Assembly: GCF_003990645.1 (NCBI RefSeq)
Contig: NZ_RYZK01000004.1
Location: 248,001-312,000, forward strand
Source of the DNA: Shimia sediminis
GTDB lineage: Bacteria; Pseudomonadota; Alphaproteobacteria; Rhodobacterales; Rhodobacteraceae
Direction of reading: 5' to 3'
DNA: 64,000 bases
The notes beneath the pieces were generated by a model, which made no database searches, had not been told where the DNA came from, and was given only the letters and a program-made list of their open reading frames with translations. Of this stretch, positions 26,415 through 35,470 are shown in pieces. The position numbers and the translations under genes are program-made. Numbering within the stretch: the stretch's first letter is position 1; each line of letters opens with the position of its first letter.

Positions 26415-27980
26415 TTAGTACCAAGCGTCCGGCATCGACGCCTTTTTCCGCGCCATGTAATCCTTCAGCGCCTCATCCGTGCCCTCATCCATTGCAGGCG
26501 CCTCATAGGTGTTTAACATGTCCTTCCAACGCTGGTTCGCGCGCTTGGCCGAGTCAACACTCCCTTGCTCAGACCAGGTTTCAAATGGCTGGTCGTCATT
26601 CAATGCGCTGTCCCAAAAGGCGGTCTCGTAGTGCCGCAATGTGTGATCGGTGCCAAACAAATGCTCGCCTGGACCGTTCTGAGCCAAAGCACCAAATCCA
26701 AGAGTCTCTTCATTGACTTCAATGCCCTTCAGATACGCATGAAGCGCGCCGCACATGTCCGTGTCCATGACGAACTTTTCGTAGGACATGGACAACAGAC
26801 CATCCACGAAACCCGCCGAGTGCAGGATGTAGTTCGCCCCCCCCTGCACCGCTGACATCATCGACATCATCGCCTGCTGCATTGCCTGCCCGTCCGGCGC
26901 TTTTGAGGTCGAGAAATTCCCCGCGCAGCGCAACGGCAAATCCAACCGCCGCGCCAGTTGTCCCATAACAAGCGATCCCAGAGCAGGTTCTGGTGTGCCG
27001 AATGTTGGCGACCCCGTGCGCAACGACATCGAGGACAAAAAACCGGCCAAGATCACGGGTGCGCCGGGCCGAACGAGCTGCGTCAGCGCTGCCGAGGACA
27101 TGGATTCGGCCAGACATTGCGCAATCGCTCCGGCCATGGTCAGAGGCGCGACGGCGCCTCCTAACAGAAACGGCAAGTGGATCGATCCTTGCCCTGCTTC
27201 GGCGTAGGTTCGAATACCAGAGGTCGTGACACCATCCAGAACAAGTGGAGACGTCGTGTTGAAGTTGCCCATGATCACGCAATTCTGGTCAACAAACTCT
27301 CGGCCAAACAACAGGCGGCACATCTCAATGCTGTCTGCCGCCCTTTCAGGAGCGGTGATCGACCCCAAAAAGGCCCGATCCGAATACCGCATATGTGCGT
27401 AGACCATGTCGAGGTGCCGCTTGTTCACCGCGACATCTGTAGGCTCGCAAATTGTACCGCCCGAGTGGTGTAACCACGGCGAGGATTGTGCCAGCTTAAC
27501 AAGGTTTTCGAAGTCTTCGATCGTGCCATAGCGTCGGCCCTTGTCCAGATCCATCACAAATGGAGACCCATAGGATGGCGCAAAGACCATGGCGTCACGA
27601 CCTATGATCACAGAATTTGCCGGGTTACGGGCGTGTTGTGTGAAACTTGGCGGGGCTGTTTTTAGGATCTCACGCACCATGCCGGGTTCAAACCGGATGT
27701 TCCAAGCTTCGGCTGAGAGAGGCGTGACCTTAGCACCTGCCTCTTTGTACAGCCGCATTGCCTCTGCGTCTTCCCGCAACTCGATACCAATCTCGGCCAG
27801 AATACGATCCGCTGTGGCCTCGATCTGGATCAAACTTCCTTCATCCAACAAGTCATACGTCGGCACCCCACGCGTGATGTAGGGCACGCGTAAATGAGGG
27901 TTCCCCCCTGGCTGAGCCGTGCGTTCTTTGCGACCTGTGCGGCGACGTTGGCGGGGTTTTTCTGTCAGCCCGATGTCCAT
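26415..27980 (-). CDS. MttB-superfamily methyltransferase without pyrrolysine
   Basis: A 521-residue protein of the trimethylamine:corrinoid methyltransferase (MttB) superfamily, a TIM-barrel enzyme. The N-terminal RRRTGRKER stretch, HLDMVYAHMRYSDRAFLGS, and the C-terminal EHLFGTDHTLRHYETAFW are typical of the bacterial non-pyrrolysine branch. The frame is uninterrupted, with no in-frame UAG. Characterised members demethylate glycine betaine, proline betaine or carnitine, passing the methyl to a corrinoid protein. No corrinoid protein gene is in the window. The ATG at 27980 is chosen because AGGA lies 6-7 nt upstream; an open extension to 28034 has no site. It is the first gene of the operon. 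Confidence 0.9.
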   Translation of the reverse strand: MDIGLTEKPRQRRRTGRKERTAQPGGNPHLRVPYITRGVPTYDLLDEGSLIQIEATADRILAEIGIELREDAEAMRLYKEAGAKVTPLSAEAWNIRFEPGMVREILKTAPPSFTQHARNPANSVIIGRDAMVFAPSYGSPFVMDLDKGRRYGTIEDFENLVKLAQSSPWLHHSGGTICEPTDVAVNKRHLDMVYAHMRYSDRAFLGSITAPERAADSIEMCRLLFGREFVDQNCVIMGNFNTTSPLVLDGVTTSGIRTYAEAGQGSIHLPFLLGGAVAPLTMAGAIAQCLAESMSSAALTQLVRPGAPVILAGFLSSMSLRTGSPTFGTPEPALGSLVMGQLARRLDLPLRCAGNFSTSKAPDGQAMQQAMMSMMSAVQGGANYILHSAGFVDGLLSMSYEKFVMDTDMCGALHAYLKGIEVNEETLGFGALAQNGPGEHLFGTDHTLRHYETAFWDSALNDDQPFETWSEQGSVDSAKRANQRWKDMLNTYEAPAMDEGTDEALKDYMARKKASMPDAWY

Positions 27981-28006
27981 CACGAATCCTGTTTTGCAAT
28001 TCACTC

Positions 28007-28039
28007 GACATATGCGTCCGATAAATCGACACATGTGTC
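28007..28039. promoter_or_regulatory. Paired dyads between MttB-family gene and TetR gene
   Basis: GACACATGTGTC (28028-28039) is a perfect 12-bp palindrome. A degenerate copy, GACATATGCGTC, lies at 28007-28018, exactly 21 bp (two helical turns) away. Both are in the 101-bp gap between the divergent starts at 27980 and 28082. The arrangement fits a dimeric TetR repressor binding twice on the same DNA face and controlling both genes. Confidence 0.65.
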
Positions 28040-28081
28040 AAGTTTCTTGTACACCTCCCCTTTGCATGTTAACCCCACCCC

Positions 28082-28696
28082 ATGGAAGTCGCGCAAAAAC
28101 CAAAAGTTCCTGAAACCGCCTGGCTGGAAGCGGCCTATGAGATCCTGACCGAAAATGGCGTCGAGGCTGTGAAGGTTATGCCCCTGGCCAAAAAGCTGGG
28201 CGTGTCCCGAACTGGGTTTTATTGGTACTTCAAAGATCGTGACGCTCTGCTGGAAGCAATGGTTCACCGCTGGGAAGAAAAGAACACCGGCAATCTCGTG
28301 GCACGCAGCGCCGCCTATGCCGAAGGCATCGTCGAATCTGTGTTCAACCTGTTTGATTGCTGGTTGGACAACGCATTGTTTGACGCGCCACTGGAATTGG
28401 CCATTCGCAATTGGGCGCGAAACGACATGGCCCTCCAAGAAAGGTTGAACGCGGCCGATGACGAGCGTTGCCGTGCACTGAGGGATATGTTTCTCCGTCA
28501 CGGGTTCGACGCCCGGCAATCCCACGTGCGCGCAATGACCATGATCTACACGCAAATCGGATACTTCTCGATGCACGTCAAAGAAGACGCACAAACAAGA
28601 ATTGGACGCATGCCTGACTACGTTGAGGTTTTTACTGGTCTAAGGCCGCACGACAGCGATATCCAAAGGTTCGCATCTCGCCATCTCGTCACTTAG
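28082..28696 (+). CDS. TetR-family regulator of the demethylation operon
   Basis: A 204-residue TetR-family protein. The helix-turn-helix segment is VMPLAKKLGVSRTGFYWYFKDRDALLEAM (about residues 36-64), followed by a helical C-terminal domain. It is divergent from the MttB-family gene, and the gap carries a perfect and an imperfect CATG-centred palindrome, so autorepression plus control of the MttB/flavoprotein operon is the simplest model. The inducer may be the quaternary amine or its demethylated product. It ends 15 bp before the convergent pgi gene. Confidence 0.87.
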   Translation: MEVAQKPKVPETAWLEAAYEILTENGVEAVKVMPLAKKLGVSRTGFYWYFKDRDALLEAMVHRWEEKNTGNLVARSAAYAEGIVESVFNLFDCWLDNALFDAPLELAIRNWARNDMALQERLNAADDERCRALRDMFLRHGFDARQSHVRAMTMIYTQIGYFSMHVKEDAQTRIGRMPDYVEVFTGLRPHDSDIQRFASRHLVT

Positions 28697-28711
28697 CCTT
28701 GGGGCCTGCGC

Positions 28712-30319
28712 TCAGGATTTCAAAAACGCAACCAACCCTTGGGTGGATGAATCCTTGTCGTCAGCATGACCTCGGCGCACCATTGGCAACAGCGTATTCG
28801 CCAGTTCTTTGCCCAACTCAACACCCCACTGGTCGAAAGAGTTGATCCCCCAAACAACGCCTTCCACAAACACCCTATGCTCATAAAGAGCTATCAGCGC
28901 GCCCAGATTGAAGGGCGTTAGTTTTTGATAAGCTATGGTCACTGAGGGGCGATTACCGGGGAAGGTGCGATGCGCGGCCTGATTGTGAAGCGCTTCTTCG
29001 GTAAACCCCAGCTTCGCGGAAATCTTCAGCGCCTGTTCCTGACTGCGCCCGACCATCAAAGCCTCGGACTGCGCCAAGCAGTTCGACTTGAGCAACTCAT
29101 GATGCTCTCGCAAGTCTATTTCATGGCCCTCAGCCGCGATCAAAAACTCGGTCGGAATGATGTCGGTGCCCTGGTGAAGCAATTGATAAAACGCGTGCTG
29201 CCCGTTGGTTCCAGGTTCACCCCAAACAATGGGGCCTGTGGGACGCTCAACCTGTTCTCCCTGAAGTGTCACCCGTTTGCCATTGCTTTCCATATCCAGC
29301 TGTTGGAGATAGGCTGGAAATCTGCTAAGCCGCTGATCATAAGGCAATACTGCACGCGAACCATAACCGCAGATATTGCGATGCCAAATGCCTACCAATG
29401 CCAAAAGCACGGGCAAGTTTTGACCGAGTTCTGTCGATTGAAAGTGACGGTCCATGGCATTTGCACCGGCTAGAAATTGGCCAAAAGCTTGCGGTCCAAT
29501 CGCCAGCATGATGCTCAACCCGATTGGTCCCCAAAGCGAATAGCGCCCTCCGACCCAATCCTCGAACCCGAATACCCGATCCGGGTCAATGCCCATTGCC
29601 GAGGTACGATCAACGGCGCTGGAAATTGCGGCCAAGTGACCGGTTGTCTGTGCCCCCACCCCAGCCTTTAGCCACATGATCGCACTACGAGCGTTGGTCA
29701 TGGTCTCGATGGTCGTGAAGGTTTTTGATGCGACCAAGATCATGGTCGTCGTCGGGTCAAGATTTTTGAGCACATCATGGACATGCGCACCATCAACGTT
29801 GGACACAAAGTGGCAGCGTGGACCGTCATGGTACGGTGTCAGTGCGAGAGTCGCCATGGCGGGACCAAGATCCGACCCGCCAATCCCGATATTGACAATG
29901 TCGGTGAATTCCTTGCCCGCAGGCGTCCGAATGGTGCCACCACGGACGCCCTGACAGAAAACCCGCATGCGCTCAAGGGTTGAAGCAACACCAGGCCGCA
30001 CATCCTCTCCGTCGACGACAAGGTCCTGTTCGTCATTGGCCCGGAGCGCCGTGTGCAGCACCGCGCGCCCTTCGGTCGCGTTTATTTTGCAGCCTGAGAA
30101 CATGTCGTCGCGTCGGTCTTCAACGCTTGACTGGCGTGCCAAGTCGATCAACAACGCCCGCGCAGAGGCGTCAATATTGGTCTTTGAGTAGTCGAGCAGA
30201 ATACCATCTACCTCGGCAGAAAATGCCGAAAACCTATCCGGTTCATCAAATAGAGAAAGGATACGGCGCTCTTCAGCGGCAAAGTGGTTTGCCGCAAGCA
30301 GATCCCAAACATCGGTCAT
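28712..30319 (-). CDS. pgi: Glucose-6-phosphate isomerase
   Basis: A 535-residue enzyme with the PGI signatures IGIGGSDLGPAMATLAL, FEDWVGGRYSLWGPIGL (signature 1, about residues 257-273) and the C-terminal VVWGINSFDQWGVELGK (signature 2). It interconverts glucose-6-P and fructose-6-P. It is the last gene of the gap-zwf-edd-eda-pgi operon, 4 bp after eda. In an Entner-Doudoroff organism this position supports recycling of fructose-6-P and triose-P into glucose-6-P, feeding the same pathway. Confidence 0.96.
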   Translation of the reverse strand: MTDVWDLLAANHFAAEERRILSLFDEPDRFSAFSAEVDGILLDYSKTNIDASARALLIDLARQSSVEDRRDDMFSGCKINATEGRAVLHTALRANDEQDLVVDGEDVRPGVASTLERMRVFCQGVRGGTIRTPAGKEFTDIVNIGIGGSDLGPAMATLALTPYHDGPRCHFVSNVDGAHVHDVLKNLDPTTTMILVASKTFTTIETMTNARSAIMWLKAGVGAQTTGHLAAISSAVDRTSAMGIDPDRVFGFEDWVGGRYSLWGPIGLSIMLAIGPQAFGQFLAGANAMDRHFQSTELGQNLPVLLALVGIWHRNICGYGSRAVLPYDQRLSRFPAYLQQLDMESNGKRVTLQGEQVERPTGPIVWGEPGTNGQHAFYQLLHQGTDIIPTEFLIAAEGHEIDLREHHELLKSNCLAQSEALMVGRSQEQALKISAKLGFTEEALHNQAAHRTFPGNRPSVTIAYQKLTPFNLGALIALYEHRVFVEGVVWGINSFDQWGVELGKELANTLLPMVRRGHADDKDSSTQGLVAFLKS

Positions 30320-30323
30320 CTAT

Positions 30324-30971
30324 CTATTTTCCCAACAACGCGGCCTCGCTGGCCAGTCTTTCAATCTCATACCACCGACCCTGCCGGACCATCTCTTTCG
30401 GCGCAACCCAGCTTCCACCTGCACAAACCACATTTGGCAAAGACAGGTAGTCTTTAGCATTTGCCGGGCTAACACCACCTGTTGGGCAGAAACTGATCTG
30501 CGGCAAGGGTGCGCCAATTGCCGCAAGCGCCGGAACGCCTCCGGATGCTTCGGCCGGAAAGAACTTGAGCATATCGTAGCCACGCTCCAACAATCTCATC
30601 GCTTCGCTTGCAGTTGCGGCACCGGCAAGGAGCGGCAGACCTTCATCCTCACACGCCTGCAACAGCGCTTCTGTCGCTCCGGGCGAAACACCAAATGCAG
30701 CACCCGCCTCTTTCGCAGCGCGGACATCATCCGGCGTAACCAGCGTGCCAGCCCCAACATGCCCCCCCTGTACACGGGCCATTGCGCGGATACTTTCCAA
30801 CGCGGCAGGTGTCCGCAGCGTAACCTCCAGAACCGGCAAACCGCCAGAAACCAAGGCTTCGGCAAGGGGTTCAGCCGAAGCGGCGTCTTCAATGACAAGG
30901 ACAGGAACAATCGGGGCAAGCTGGCAAAGCTCTCTGGCTTGGCGACTTGCGACTTGCGGTGTGATTGACAT
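30324..30971 (-). CDS. eda: 2-keto-3-deoxy-6-phosphogluconate aldolase
   Basis: A 215-residue class I aldolase with the conserved VLEVTLRTPAALE (catalytic Glu), GAGTLVTPDDV, and the Schiff-base lysine in YDMLKFFPAEASGG. It cleaves KDPG to pyruvate and glyceraldehyde-3-P. It lies between edd (11 bp upstream) and pgi (4 bp downstream) and has a strong GGGAGAAGG ribosome site. Its function is secure from both sequence and context. Confidence 0.96.
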   Translation of the reverse strand: MSITPQVASRQARELCQLAPIVPVLVIEDAASAEPLAEALVSGGLPVLEVTLRTPAALESIRAMARVQGGHVGAGTLVTPDDVRAAKEAGAAFGVSPGATEALLQACEDEGLPLLAGAATASEAMRLLERGYDMLKFFPAEASGGVPALAAIGAPLPQISFCPTGGVSPANAKDYLSLPNVVCAGGSWVAPKEMVRQGRWYEIERLASEAALLGK

Positions 30972-30982
30972 GGCCTTCTCCC

Positions 30983-32785
30983 TTAGAAAACTGAGGCACC
31001 GGTGTTGGCCGGCCCCGTATTTTGACGAAACAACTCAAACAACTCTCGACCACAGCCGGCAGCGCTCTTTGCACGGGTATCGACAGCGGCCAAGCGGCCT
31101 TCAACGCCCTCTGTCAAGACATCCAATCGCCCCGCCTCTGCGTCAAGGCGCAACACATCTCCGTCCTGCAACCGGGCTATTACGCCGCCGTCAGCCGCCT
31201 CAGGGCAAACGTGGATCGCCGCAGGCACCTTGCCCGATGCTCCGGACATACGCCCGTCAGTCACAAGCGCAACTTTTTGTCCGCGCCCCTGAAGAATTGA
31301 CAAAATCGGGGTCAGGCTATGCAACTCGGGCATTCCATTGGCTTGTGGTCCTTGGAAGCGGACCACGACGATAACATCACCAGTAAACTCGCCCGCTTTA
31401 AAGGCTTCCTTTACTTGGTTTTGGTCATCAAACACCCGCACGGGTGCCTCGATCAACCGGTGTTTCTCATCGACGGCGGAGATTTTTATCACGGCATCAC
31501 CAAGCGCGCCTTGCAGGCGCTTCAAGCCGCCGGTGTGTTGAAACGGTTTCTCGGAGTTCCGCAGAATAGCCGGATTCAAGCTCTCAGTAATGCGGTCGCC
31601 CCAAGTGAGTGCGCCTTGCTCGCAAACTGGACCTCGTGTGTAGGCTTCGAGGCCTTGTCCGGCCACAGTTCGGGTGTCCGAGTGCAGCAGTCCCGCATCG
31701 AGCAACTGTGCGATCAAAAAGCCCAAACCACCCGCCGCATGGAACATGTTCACGTCGGCAAGCCCGTTTGGATAAACCCGCGCCAATAGCGGGGTTACAT
31801 CGGACAGGTCAGAAAAGTCCTGCCAGTCCAGAACAATGCCACCGGCGCGGGCCATCGCAATCAGATGAATGAGAAGGTTGGTTGACCCACCGGTTGCGTT
31901 CAGTCCTACGATGCCATTCACAAAGGCCTTCTCGTCCAGAACATCACAAACCGGTAGATAGGCATCACCCAATGCAGACAGGCTGAGGGCACGCCGTGCC
32001 GCCTCTTGGGTCATCGCGACCCGGAGATCACTATCCGGAGGCACAAAACTTGCTCCGGGCAAATGCAGCCCCATGAACTCCATCAGCATCTGGTTGGTGT
32101 TGGCGGTGCCGTAGAATGTGCAGGTACCTGGGCCATGGTAGGCTGACATTTCAGCGGCCATAAGCTCCTCGCGCCCAACTTCGCCGCGTGCGTATTGTCG
32201 ACGCACACGCGCCTTGTCTTCGTTTCCAAGACCGCTCGCCATCGGCCCAGCCGGGACAAACAAGGCCGGCAAATGCCCGAAGGTTTGCGCGCCAATGACC
32301 AGTCCAGGTACGATCTTATCACAGACACCGAGAAACAACGCGGCATCAAACGTGTTGTGGCTGAGCGCAACAGCCGTGGCCATCGCGATGACATCACGCG
32401 AAAACAGGCTGAGCTCCATTCCAGCCTCGCCTTGGGTCACGCCATCGCACATGGCAGGGACGCCCCCTGCCACCTGGGCAGATCCCCCTGCCAATCTGGC
32501 CGCATTGCGAATGATACCAGGGTAGTTTTCATAAGGTTGATGCGCAGAAAGCATGTCATTGTAGGCCGTGACGATGCCAAGATGTCCACTGGTCCCCTCG
32601 GCCAACCTTGATTGATCCTGCCCGGCAGCTGCATAGGCATGCGCCTGCCCGCTGCAGGACAAATGCCCTCGCGTGGGCCCTTTGGATTTTGCGGATCGCA
32701 TCCGATCCAAATACGCCTCTCGGGACGGCGCGCTACGCTCGATGATCCGATCTGTAACGCGCGCAACAACGGAGTTAAGTGTCAT
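30983..32785 (-). CDS. edd: 6-phosphogluconate dehydratase
   Basis: A 600-residue IlvD/Edd-family protein with Fe-S ligand regions [19 protein letters not shown] and [12 protein letters not shown], and the C-terminal [19 protein letters not shown]. The size and the [10 protein letters not shown] block separate Edd from dihydroxy-acid dehydratase. It dehydrates 6-phosphogluconate to KDPG. It sits 41 bp downstream of zwf; that gap is too small for pgl, which often stands here in other bacteria. Confidence 0.96.
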   Translation of the reverse strand: MTLNSVVARVTDRIIERSAPSREAYLDRMRSAKSKGPTRGHLSCSGQAHAYAAAGQDQSRLAEGTSGHLGIVTAYNDMLSAHQPYENYPGIIRNAARLAGGSAQVAGGVPAMCDGVTQGEAGMELSLFSRDVIAMATAVALSHNTFDAALFLGVCDKIVPGLVIGAQTFGHLPALFVPAGPMASGLGNEDKARVRRQYARGEVGREELMAAEMSAYHGPGTCTFYGTANTNQMLMEFMGLHLPGASFVPPDSDLRVAMTQEAARRALSLSALGDAYLPVCDVLDEKAFVNGIVGLNATGGSTNLLIHLIAMARAGGIVLDWQDFSDLSDVTPLLARVYPNGLADVNMFHAAGGLGFLIAQLLDAGLLHSDTRTVAGQGLEAYTRGPVCEQGALTWGDRITESLNPAILRNSEKPFQHTGGLKRLQGALGDAVIKISAVDEKHRLIEAPVRVFDDQNQVKEAFKAGEFTGDVIVVVRFQGPQANGMPELHSLTPILSILQGRGQKVALVTDGRMSGASGKVPAAIHVCPEAADGGVIARLQDGDVLRLDAEAGRLDVLTEGVEGRLAAVDTRAKSAAGCGRELFELFRQNTGPANTGASVF

Positions 32786-32826
32786 AGGTTCACGTCCTAT
32801 TCAGCATTGTTTTCAGGCCGTATCGT

Positions 32827-34278
32827 TCAGCCAATTTCTCGCCACCGGCGGCCTTCTCGATGCAAAAGCATAAGTGCATCTTCTGGGCCAGATCCACCCG
32901 CGTCATATTTTTCAGGCTCTCTCGACGACGCCTCCCAGGCTGCATTGATGGGATCGACCCAATTCCACGCTGCTTCGACTTCGTCACCGCGCATGAACAG
33001 GGTTTGATCGCCCCGAATGACGTCCATGATAAGCCGTTCGTAAGCATCCTGTGTATCGCCGCCGCCCGCAAGAGCATCTGCAAAGGTCATATCCAAAGTC
33101 ACTTCTGCAAGGCGCAGCCCACCTGGCCCGGGCTCTTTGATTGTCGTTCGCAGCGTAATCCCCTCGTCCGGCTGTAAACGGATGATCAATGCATTTCCCC
33201 GCCGACCTTCCATTTTTGGAAAAATCATATGCGGTGGGTCTCGGAACACGACTGCAATTTCCGAGCTTCTGGCCCGTAGTTTCTTGCCCGTTCTGAGGTA
33301 AAAAGGCGTTCCACTCCAACGCCAGTTCCCAACGTTGACTTTCATTGCGACAAAACTCTCGGTGCGACTATGAGGGTCCTTGGCGTGATCTCGGTAGCTG
33401 TCTTTGTTGCCGGGGGTTTCCCGGTACTGGCCCCGCACGATGTCTTCGGGCAGAGCCGGCTTCAAAGCGCTGATAACCTTGACCTTCTCATTGCGCACCG
33501 CATCCGGGTTGTAGTCCGACGGCGGCTCCATTGCGGTTAAGCACAACAATTGCATCAGGTGGTTTTGCACCATATCCCGCATCGCACCTGACTGGTCATA
33601 GTACTCTCCGCGCCCCTCGACCCCAAGGCTTTCGGAAACAGTGATCTGCACGTGATCAATGTGGGTCGCGTTCCAGAGAGGTTCCCACAGTGAATTGGCA
33701 AACCGCAGTGCCATCAGGTTCTGCACGGTCTCTTTGCCAAGATAGTGGTCGATCCGATAAATCTGTTCTTCAGCAAAGTTGCGTCGAAGTGTTTGGTTCA
33801 AGGCCTGCGCCGTTTCCAGGTCTTTCCCAAACGGTTTCTCAACCACAATCCGGCTCAGCGGCGTCGCCATGCCATATGCGCTCAAGCGGTCTGCAATTTC
33901 GCCAAACAAGGCGGGCGCAACTGATAAATAGAAGGCACGGACAGCATCATCGCGAAGCTTGGCCTGCAGCTCGGTCCACCCTGTGTCACCTGCCGCGTCA
34001 ACGCAGACATAAGTCACGACATCTAAAAACGCATCCAGTTGCTCTTTGTCATCGGGCGCGCGCAGTGCAAATTCCAAAAGGCTGTCGCGGATAAAGTCGC
34101 GAAACTCACTGGATTGCATCTCACGACGAGCAACCCCAATGAGCCGGGCATCCTTGGGCATCTGCCCAACAACAAAGCGATGGAAAAGCCCCGGAATAAT
34201 CTTGCGCCGCGCCAAATCTCCCGTTGCGCCAAACACAACCAGATCAAAGGGCGCAACGGGAATAACGCGTGAAACCAT
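32827..34278 (-). CDS. zwf: Glucose-6-phosphate dehydrogenase
   Basis: A 483-residue enzyme with the coenzyme motif FGATGDLARRKIIPGLF and the active-site signature RIDHYLGKETVQN (about residues 174-186). It oxidises glucose-6-P to 6-phosphogluconolactone. It begins 3 bp after the gap stop codon, with only a weak ribosome site, implying translational coupling. The pathway step after it, 6-phosphogluconolactonase, has no gene in this operon. Confidence 0.96.
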   Translation of the reverse strand: MVSRVIPVAPFDLVVFGATGDLARRKIIPGLFHRFVVGQMPKDARLIGVARREMQSSEFRDFIRDSLLEFALRAPDDKEQLDAFLDVVTYVCVDAAGDTGWTELQAKLRDDAVRAFYLSVAPALFGEIADRLSAYGMATPLSRIVVEKPFGKDLETAQALNQTLRRNFAEEQIYRIDHYLGKETVQNLMALRFANSLWEPLWNATHIDHVQITVSESLGVEGRGEYYDQSGAMRDMVQNHLMQLLCLTAMEPPSDYNPDAVRNEKVKVISALKPALPEDIVRGQYRETPGNKDSYRDHAKDPHSRTESFVAMKVNVGNWRWSGTPFYLRTGKKLRARSSEIAVVFRDPPHMIFPKMEGRRGNALIIRLQPDEGITLRTTIKEPGPGGLRLAEVTLDMTFADALAGGGDTQDAYERLIMDVIRGDQTLFMRGDEVEAAWNWVDPINAAWEASSREPEKYDAGGSGPEDALMLLHREGRRWREIG

Positions 34279-34281
34279 GTG

Positions 34282-35313
34282 TCAGCTCGCGAGCCGAAGG
34301 TCAGCATCGGCCTTCATCCGCTCAGCGATTTTCCGGCCGGTATCAATCATTCTGTTTGAGAACCCCCACTCGTTGTCATACCAACTGACGAGCCGCACCA
34401 GGCCGTCTCGTGTCACACTGGTCTGGGCGGCGGCGAACACCGAAGAGTGCGCATCGTGATTGAAGTCAATCGACACCAAGGGGCGATCTTCATAGGCCAA
34501 AATCCCGGCAAGTTCCTTGGTGGACGCAGCGCGCAATGCTTCGTTGATCTCTTCACGCGTTGCCGGTTTTTCCGGAACAAAGCTAAGGTCAACCAAAGAA
34601 ACATTGGGCGTCGGAACACGAATTGCTGAGCCTTCGAGCTTGCCTTCAAGACGCGGTAGAACCAAAGAGATCGCGCGCGCGGCTCCCGTTGACGTGGGAA
34701 CCATCGACACCGAGGCAGCCCGCGCACGATAGAGATCACGGTGGCTGCTGTCATGGCTTGGCTGATCGCCGGTAAACGAGTGCACAGTTGTCATGTACCC
34801 GGTTTTGATTCCAAATTCGCGGTCCAGGATCATCGCCACAGGAGCCAGGCAATTGGTGGTACAGGAGGCATTCGAAACAATCACGTCATCGGCCGTCAGG
34901 TCATGATGATTGACACCAAAAACAACCGTACGATCCACGCCCACACCCGGCGCCGAGATCAACACCCGCTTTGAGCCGTTCGCAAGATGGCGTTCTGCAT
35001 CTGCGCGCTGGGTGAACAACCCGGTGCATTCATAAGCAACATCCACGTCGCTCCACGGCAGCTCTTCTGGGTTTCGAAGGGATGTCAGCCGGATGCTTTG
35101 CCCATTGACGACAAGATGACTTCCGTCAACGTGAATGTCAGCTTTCAGCCGACCATGTACGCTGTCAAACTCCAGAAGATGCGCCAAGGTTTCAGGGCTG
35201 GAGAGATCGTTGATGGCAACAACCTGCAAATCTTTTTCGCCGCGCTCAATCAACGCCCGCAACACACCACGGCCAATCCGGCCAAATCCGTTTATTCCAA
35301 TCTTCGTCGTCAT
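34282..35313 (-). CDS. gap: Glyceraldehyde-3-phosphate dehydrogenase, Entner-Doudoroff operon copy
   Basis: A 343-residue GAPDH with the Rossmann motif INGFGRIGRGVLRAL and the catalytic SNASCTTNCLAPVA (Cys near residue 155). The ATG at 35313 follows GGAGG by about 5 nt and gives the normal start MTTKIGINGFG; the frame is open 33 codons further up but without a site. As the first gene of an operon with zwf, edd, eda and pgi it probably oxidises the glyceraldehyde-3-P made by Eda, so it may be a second, sugar-induced copy beside a glycolytic one elsewhere. A LacI-type site lies upstream. Confidence 0.95.
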   Translation of the reverse strand: MTTKIGINGFGRIGRGVLRALIERGEKDLQVVAINDLSSPETLAHLLEFDSVHGRLKADIHVDGSHLVVNGQSIRLTSLRNPEELPWSDVDVAYECTGLFTQRADAERHLANGSKRVLISAPGVGVDRTVVFGVNHHDLTADDVIVSNASCTTNCLAPVAMILDREFGIKTGYMTTVHSFTGDQPSHDSSHRDLYRARAASVSMVPTSTGAARAISLVLPRLEGKLEGSAIRVPTPNVSLVDLSFVPEKPATREEINEALRAASTKELAGILAYEDRPLVSIDFNHDAHSSVFAAAQTSVTRDGLVRLVSWYDNEWGFSNRMIDTGRKIAERMKADADLRLAS

Positions 35314-35362
35314 CGCGTCCTCCAAATCTCTTCGCTCCGTTAGCGAAACCGGTGGCGTTACC

Positions 35363-35374
35363 GTTAGCGCTACC
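35363..35374. promoter_or_regulatory. LacI-family operator candidate upstream of gap
   Basis: GTTAGCGCTACC is centred on the perfect TAGCGCTA and matches its own complement at 10 of 12 positions. This is the CG-centred form typical of LacI-family operators. It lies 50 bp upstream of the gap start and 97 bp before the divergent LacI gene. A related half, GTTAGCG, recurs at 35339-35345. Confidence 0.65.
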
Positions 35375-35470
35375 ATACATATCGTGCAGCAAAAATCAAC
35401 GGCCAATTTCAAAGTCGATGACTGAGCGTTTCCCCTTGCAGAAGGTCAAAATCTGTCCAACTGTTGCACC

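Noticed and set aside
26415-27980. Possible pyrrolysine-containing MttB
   Set aside because: The frame has no internal UAG, and no pyl genes are present; it belongs to the non-pyrrolysine branch.
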